Source: Oscillospiraceae bacterium
Lineage (GTDB): Bacteria > Bacillota > Clostridia > Oscillospirales > Acutalibacteraceae
NCBI GenBank assembly: GCA_902769255.1
Contig: CACXOM010000003.1
Coordinates: 48,814-112,813, forward strand
DNA: 64,000 bases
Direction: 5' to 3'
Below the pieces are notes generated by a model that was not told the DNA's origin, ran no database searches, and saw only the letters and a list, made by a program, of their open reading frames with translations. Every line of letters starts with the position of its first letter. The stretch's first letter is position 1. Below, piece by piece: positions 60,448 through 64,000 of this stretch. A program made the position numbers and the translations under genes.

Positions 60448-61116
60448 ATGATTTCAGTAGCAATTGACGGACCTGCAGGCGCAGGCAAGAGTACAATAGC
60501 GAAAACTGCTTCAAAAAAATTAGGTTATATTTATATTGATACAGGTGCGCTTTACCGTTCAATCGGTTATTTTGTTGTATCAAACGGCGGTGATATTGAC
60601 AACGCCGAAAGTGTTGTATCGTTTTTGCCGAACATTAGCGCAGAAATTAAGTTTATTGACGAAGCGCAACATGTTTTTATTAACGGTGAAGATGTTAGCG
60701 ATAAAATTAGAACTGAAGAGATTTCAAGAGCCGCTTCAAAAGTTTCGGCTATACCGAAAGTGCGTGAGTTTTTGCTTGAACTTCAAAGAGGTTTTGCAAA
60801 AAAATATAATGTTGTTATGGACGGCAGAGATATTGGTACGGTTGTTTTGCCAAATGCGCAAGTTAAAATCTTTTTAACCGCATCTGCCGAAGAAAGAGCA
60901 AAACGAAGATATAAAGAGCAGATTGAACGCGGTTTAGATGTTAGTTTTGACGAGATTTTAGCGGACATTAAAGAACGTGATTATCGTGATGAAAACCGTG
61001 AAATTGCACCGTTAAAACCTGCAGAAGACAGCATTTTGGTTGATACTTCAAATTTGAATATTGAGCAAAGCGTGCAAGCGGTGATTGATACCGTTAAATC
61101 AAAAATAGGAGAATAA
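60448..61116 (+). CDS. cmk: Cytidylate kinase
   Basis: The product is 222 residues from the ATG at 60448 with aaaggaga upstream; an in-frame ATG at 60412 lies in the previous gene. Motifs are IDGPAGAGKSTIAKTASK (P-loop), YIDTGALYRS, MDGRDIGTVVLPNA and FLTASAEERAKRR (lid region). It phosphorylates CMP and dCMP. The order cmk-plsC-ispH/S1 is characteristic of Clostridia. Confidence 0.97.
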   Translation: MISVAIDGPAGAGKSTIAKTASKKLGYIYIDTGALYRSIGYFVVSNGGDIDNAESVVSFLPNISAEIKFIDEAQHVFINGEDVSDKIRTEEISRAASKVSAIPKVREFLLELQRGFAKKYNVVMDGRDIGTVVLPNAQVKIFLTASAEERAKRRYKEQIERGLDVSFDEILADIKERDYRDENREIAPLKPAEDSILVDTSNLNIEQSVQAVIDTVKSKIGE

Positions 61117-61120
61117 TAAA

Positions 61121-61744
61121 TTGAATCCTTATAAACAACCTTTATCGGTTAAAATATTAATTGCTATTTTAATACCGATTTTTAAACTGTTGTTTCGTTA
61201 CGAAATAATTGGAAAAGAGAATTTACCAAAAAGCGGTGGAATTGTATATGCCAGCAATCATATTGCATTTTCTGACCCGATTTTGTGGATTCTTTCAATA
61301 CGCTCTCGTATTCGTTATATGGCGAAAGCGGAACTTTTTGACCACGCATTTTTAAGAGGTGTTTTTAAACTTGCAGGCGTTTTTCCTGTTCAAAGGGGAA
61401 AGGCAAGTGTAAATTCTGTTAATCTTGCGATTGATATTGTTAAAAACGGCGGAATTTTGGGAATTTTTCCAGAGGGAACACGCTCTAAAGACGGCAAGCC
61501 TGCAAGGGCAAAATCAGGCGTGGCTTATATTGCAAACGCAACGGGTGCTGATGTTGTGCCTATGGCGATTGTTACAAAAGGCAAAGTTAAACCTTTTAGA
61601 AAAGTTAAACTTTATGTAGGAAAACCTATACCGCACAGCGAAATTCATTTTGAAGGAACCGATAGAAAAGGGCTTCGCAACGCTTCTGAAAGAATTATGG
61701 GCGAAATAACAAAACTTTGGGAAGAGGGACAAAATGAGTTATAA
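61121..61744 (+). CDS. plsC: 1-acyl-sn-glycerol-3-phosphate acyltransferase
   Basis: The 207-residue protein starts at TTG behind aggag. It has an N-terminal hydrophobic segment (about 8-25) and the acyltransferase motifs ASNHIAFSDPI (the NHxxxxD block, about 44-54) and FPEGTRSKDGKPARAKSG (about 115-132). PVQRGK lies between them. It acylates lysophosphatidate to phosphatidate in the membrane. The end overlaps the next gene by 11 bases. Confidence 0.94.
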   Translation: MNPYKQPLSVKILIAILIPIFKLLFRYEIIGKENLPKSGGIVYASNHIAFSDPILWILSIRSRIRYMAKAELFDHAFLRGVFKLAGVFPVQRGKASVNSVNLAIDIVKNGGILGIFPEGTRSKDGKPARAKSGVAYIANATGADVVPMAIVTKGKVKPFRKVKLYVGKPIPHSEIHFEGTDRKGLRNASERIMGEITKLWEEGQNEL

Positions 61745-63872
61745 AATAACGCTTGCAAAAACCGCAGGTTTTTGTTTTGGTGTAAACAGGGCAATTGAAC
61801 TTGTTGAAAAACTTTTGAGCGAAAACAAAAAAGTTTGTACATTAGGTCCTATTATTCATAATCCGCAAATGGTTGAGTCGCTAAAACGACGAGGAGTTAT
61901 TATTGCCGAAAATATCGACGATGTACCGAAAGGGTATACGGTGGTAATTCGCTCGCATGGCGTTGATAAAAATACTTACGAAATAATCAAACAAAACAAT
62001 CTTGAAATTTGTGACGCTACTTGTCCTTTTGTTTATAAAATTCATAAAATAGTTGATGAGAATTCAAATGAAAATACTCCTGTTTTAATCGCGGGAGATG
62101 AATCTCACGCAGAGGTTATCGGAATAAAAGGCTTTGCAAACGGCAAAGTTTATTGTTTTACATCTGAAGAAGAATTGTCGGAAATTGTCGAAAATTGTAA
62201 AAATTTGGGTGACAATTCGCCGATAATTGTTGCTCAAACGACTTTTAATCAAAAAAAATGGCAAAAATTCAAAAAAATTATAAAAAAAGTATGTACAAAT
62301 GCGATTTTTTTTGATACAATATGTTATGCGACTGCCGAAAGACAAAATGAAGCAGAATCTTTATCGAAGCAGAATGATTTAATGGTTATTATCGGCGGCA
62401 GGCACAGTTCAAACACAAAGAAATTGTTTGATATTTGTTCCGCCAACACAAAAACCTTTTTAGTTGAAACTGCTGATGAGTTAGATGAAAAATGCTTTAA
62501 ATCGGCTCGCGCTGTCGGAATAACAGCAGGCGCTTCCACACCTGCCGTTATAATTAAGGAGGTACTAAACAAAATGACCGAAATTTTGAAAAACGAGGAA
62601 ACTATGGCTGAAGAAGTTACAGCCCAAACTAATACGGAGGCTGAGTCGGCTGATAAGTCCTTTGAAGATATGCTCGAAGAGTCGCTTAACAGTATGAACC
62701 ATAACCAAAAGGTTAAGGGCGTTGTGTTGGCTGTAAACCCAACCGAAGTTCAGGTTGATATCGGAAGAAAACAAACCGGTATTATTCCTGCAAGTGAACT
62801 TTCTAACGACCCTAATGTTGAGCCTGCTGATATTGTTAAAGTCGGCGATGAAATTGACCTTATCGTTATGAAAACAAACGACCAAGAGGGAATTGTTACT
62901 CTTTCTAAAAAGCGTTTTGACTCATATGCTGGCATCGCTAAAATGGAAGAGGCAAAAGAAAACGATGAAATTTTAGAAGGCAAAGTTACCGCTGTTGTTA
63001 AAGGTGGCGTTACTGTTGTTTCTAACGGTGTTCGAGTATTCGTTCCTGCTTCTCACGCAACACTTAGAAGAGGAGAGGATTTGAATCTTTTAGTAGGTAC
63101 CGATGTTAAATTTAAAATTATCGATATTCGCAGAGGCAGAAATGTTGTAGGTTCAATTCGTGTAGTTCTTAGAGATGAACAAAAGAAAGTTCAAGAAGAA
63201 TTATGGGAAAAATTGGCTGTCGGCGATACATATGAGGGTGTTGTTAAATCTCTTACATCATACGGCGCATTTGTTGATATCGGCGGTGTTGACGGTATGA
63301 TTCATATTACTGAACTTGCTTGGACAAGAATTAAACACCCATCAGAAGTTGTTAATGTAGGCGACACAGTTACAGTTTACATTAAAGACCTTGACAAAGA
63401 GAATAAAAAGATTTCTTTAGGTTTCAAAAAAGCTGAAGATAATCCTTGGGAAATTATTAAAACAAAATATCAAGTAGGCGATACTGCTACTGTTAAAATT
63501 GTAAGTTTCGCTTCTTACGGCGCATTTGCTAATGTAATTCCGGGTATTGACGGTCTTATTCACATTTCGCAAATTGCAAATAAGAGAATTGAAAAACCTC
63601 AAGATGTTCTTAAAGTAGGCGACGAGGTTGAGGCAAAAATAATCAGCATTGATTATGACGCAAAACGAGTAAGCCTTTCAATTCGTGCGCTTTTACCTGA
63701 AGAGGAAGTTGCTCCTGAAACTGAAGAAGAACCTGAAACCGTAGCAGAACCTCCAAAAGGTTATGTTTGCGACCCTTGCGGTTATGTTTTTGAGGGTGAA
63801 ACTTTACCGGAAGATTTTGTTTGCCCGCTTTGTGGTGCAACTGCAGACCAATTCAAACCTTTAAAAGACTAA
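61734..63872 (+). CDS. ispH: IspH - four-S1-domain - rubredoxin fusion protein
   Basis: The product is 712 residues. IspH (1-281) has its three [4Fe-4S] cysteines at C14 (AGFCFGVNRA), C97 (CDATCPFVY) and C197 (DTICYATAERQ), plus the substrate-site motifs SHAEVIG and GGRHSSNTKK. It reduces HMBPP to IPP and DMAPP, the last MEP-pathway step. Four S1 domains follow (about 326-394, 411-480, 496-565, 582-651), like ribosomal protein S1. After an acidic linker comes a short rubredoxin knuckle (676-712) with C679/C682 and C697/C700 (CDPCGYVFEG, CPLCGATADQF). IspH-S1 fusions are known in Clostridia; the rubredoxin tail is unusual. An internal Shine-Dalgarno site and ATG sit at the junction. Confidence 0.93.
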   Translation: MSYKITLAKTAGFCFGVNRAIELVEKLLSENKKVCTLGPIIHNPQMVESLKRRGVIIAENIDDVPKGYTVVIRSHGVDKNTYEIIKQNNLEICDATCPFVYKIHKIVDENSNENTPVLIAGDESHAEVIGIKGFANGKVYCFTSEEELSEIVENCKNLGDNSPIIVAQTTFNQKKWQKFKKIIKKVCTNAIFFDTICYATAERQNEAESLSKQNDLMVIIGGRHSSNTKKLFDICSANTKTFLVETADELDEKCFKSARAVGITAGASTPAVIIKEVLNKMTEILKNEETMAEEVTAQTNTEAESADKSFEDMLEESLNSMNHNQKVKGVVLAVNPTEVQVDIGRKQTGIIPASELSNDPNVEPADIVKVGDEIDLIVMKTNDQEGIVTLSKKRFDSYAGIAKMEEAKENDEILEGKVTAVVKGGVTVVSNGVRVFVPASHATLRRGEDLNLLVGTDVKFKIIDIRRGRNVVGSIRVVLRDEQKKVQEELWEKLAVGDTYEGVVKSLTSYGAFVDIGGVDGMIHITELAWTRIKHPSEVVNVGDTVTVYIKDLDKENKKISLGFKKAEDNPWEIIKTKYQVGDTATVKIVSFASYGAFANVIPGIDGLIHISQIANKRIEKPQDVLKVGDEVEAKIISIDYDAKRVSLSIRALLPEEEVAPETEEEPETVAEPPKGYVCDPCGYVFEGETLPEDFVCPLCGATADQFKPLKD
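62556..62576 (+). promoter_or_regulatory. Internal ribosome-binding site and ATG at the IspH/S1 junction
   Basis: AAGGAGG (62556-62562) lies 11 bases upstream of an in-frame ATG at 62574, codon 281 of the fusion, exactly where IspH homology ends. A second, weaker site (gagg five bases before ATG 62604, codon 291) follows. Either would give a separate S1-rubredoxin protein of about 420-430 residues. Confidence 0.65.
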
Positions 63873-63943
63873 TATAATTAAAATTAAAAACCGACTTGCC
63901 TAAATGAACAAGTCCGTAAAAAATGGACAATAGAAAAAAACAG

Positions 63944-63980
63944 CCTCCTATGGTAGAATTAAAATAACTACCATGGGAGG
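63944..63980 (+). promoter_or_regulatory. Hairpin sequestering the Shine-Dalgarno site of the last ORF
   Basis: CCTCCTATGGTAG (63944-63956) pairs with CTACCATGGGAGG (63968-63980) over all 13 positions, allowing one G-U pair, with an 11-base loop. The 3' arm ends in the gggagg ribosome-binding site of the ATG at 63988. Confidence 0.75.
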
Positions 63981-63987
63981 TTTTGTT

Positions 63988-64000
63988 ATGCCACGAAAAT
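63988..64000 (+). CDS. Start of an ORF truncated by the window edge (possible transposase)
   Basis: An ATG at 63988, seven bases after gggagg, begins a frame reading MPRK before the window ends. MPRK starts are common in IS3-type OrfA proteins, and the upstream sequence looks like an IS terminus. Only four codons are visible, so the identity is a guess from context. Confidence 0.35.

Larger units (their letters stand above)
63905..64000 (+). mobile_element. Probable left end of an insertion sequence (IS3-like), cut by the window
   Basis: The sequence from 63905 (TGAACAAGTCCG...TGGACA to 63928) resembles IS3-family terminal repeats, which often start TGA and contain TGGACA. It is followed by an RBS hairpin and a start codon 83 bases in, the usual spacing of an IS3 orfA. 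The right end and transposase body are outside the window, so this is provisional. Confidence 0.4.

Overview
The window is AT-rich, gene-dense bacterial chromosome from a low-GC member of the Clostridia. A gut Ruminococcaceae/Oscillospirales-like lineage is most likely. This is inferred from gene content: an IspH-S1 fusion, HisZ plus short HisG, a YerC/TrpR-like gene heading the his operon, a UPF0210/ACT pair, a DUF5685 protein, BspA-type surface repeats, and consensus sigma-A promoters with strong Shine-Dalgarno sites. No rRNA, CRISPR array or prophage was seen. The only likely mobile DNA is the left end of an insertion sequence at the right edge.

Layout. 1-10462 (+): the end of a GldA-like ATPase, then GldF- and GldG-like proteins and a DUF4340 protein, an M16 peptidase pair (YfmF/YfmH), lgt, folD, an ACT protein and a UPF0210 protein. 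10459-18878 (-): an 11-gene operon, yerC-hisZGDCBHAF-hisIE-hisJ, with every step of histidine synthesis from PRPP and ATP. 19028-24238 (-): argC-argJ-argB-argD-argF. 24465-29973 (-): a secreted beta-helix protein, class II aldolase, a CaCA antiporter behind a probable manganese (yybP-ykoY) riboswitch, and a lone ParB/Noc-like gene. 30292-38274 (+): a PucR-type regulator, ftsE-ftsX-M23 peptidase-S41 protease, dtd, pyridoxamine kinase, an RluA-type synthase and TspO. 38267-40791 (-): a small export protein, GH27 alpha-galactosidase and DedA. 40938-45094 (+): a GT-C membrane glycosyltransferase, cdaA-cdaR (c-di-AMP) and a ComEA-like protein. A tRNA-Thr(CGT) lies on the minus strand. 45320-63872 (+): an XRE regulator, DnaD- and DnaI-like primosome genes, a YerB lipoprotein, solitary MazF, a BspA-like surface protein, radC-uvrB-uvrA, then DUF5685-J protein-membrane protein-HI0933 flavoprotein-cmk-plsC-ispH/S1.

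The most unusual items are these. (1) The last complete gene is a three-part fusion of IspH, four S1 domains and a short rubredoxin knuckle, with a strong internal ribosome-binding site exactly at the IspH/S1 junction. (2) A probable Mn2+ riboswitch, with promoter, aptamer and two alternative hairpins, controls a CaCA exchanger. (3) A strong plus-strand terminator for the UPF0210 operon is encoded inside the convergent hisJ gene. (4) Two palindromes flank the argC promoter and one spans the yerC-his -10 box. (5) A conserved-looking trio of unknown function (DUF5685, Cys-tailed J protein, membrane protein) precedes cmk. (6) A hairpin sequesters the Shine-Dalgarno site of the ORF cut by the right edge.

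Start sites were moved from the longest ORF wherever a clear Shine-Dalgarno site supports an internal ATG; each case is stated. All function calls come from reading motifs and gene order, without database searches.
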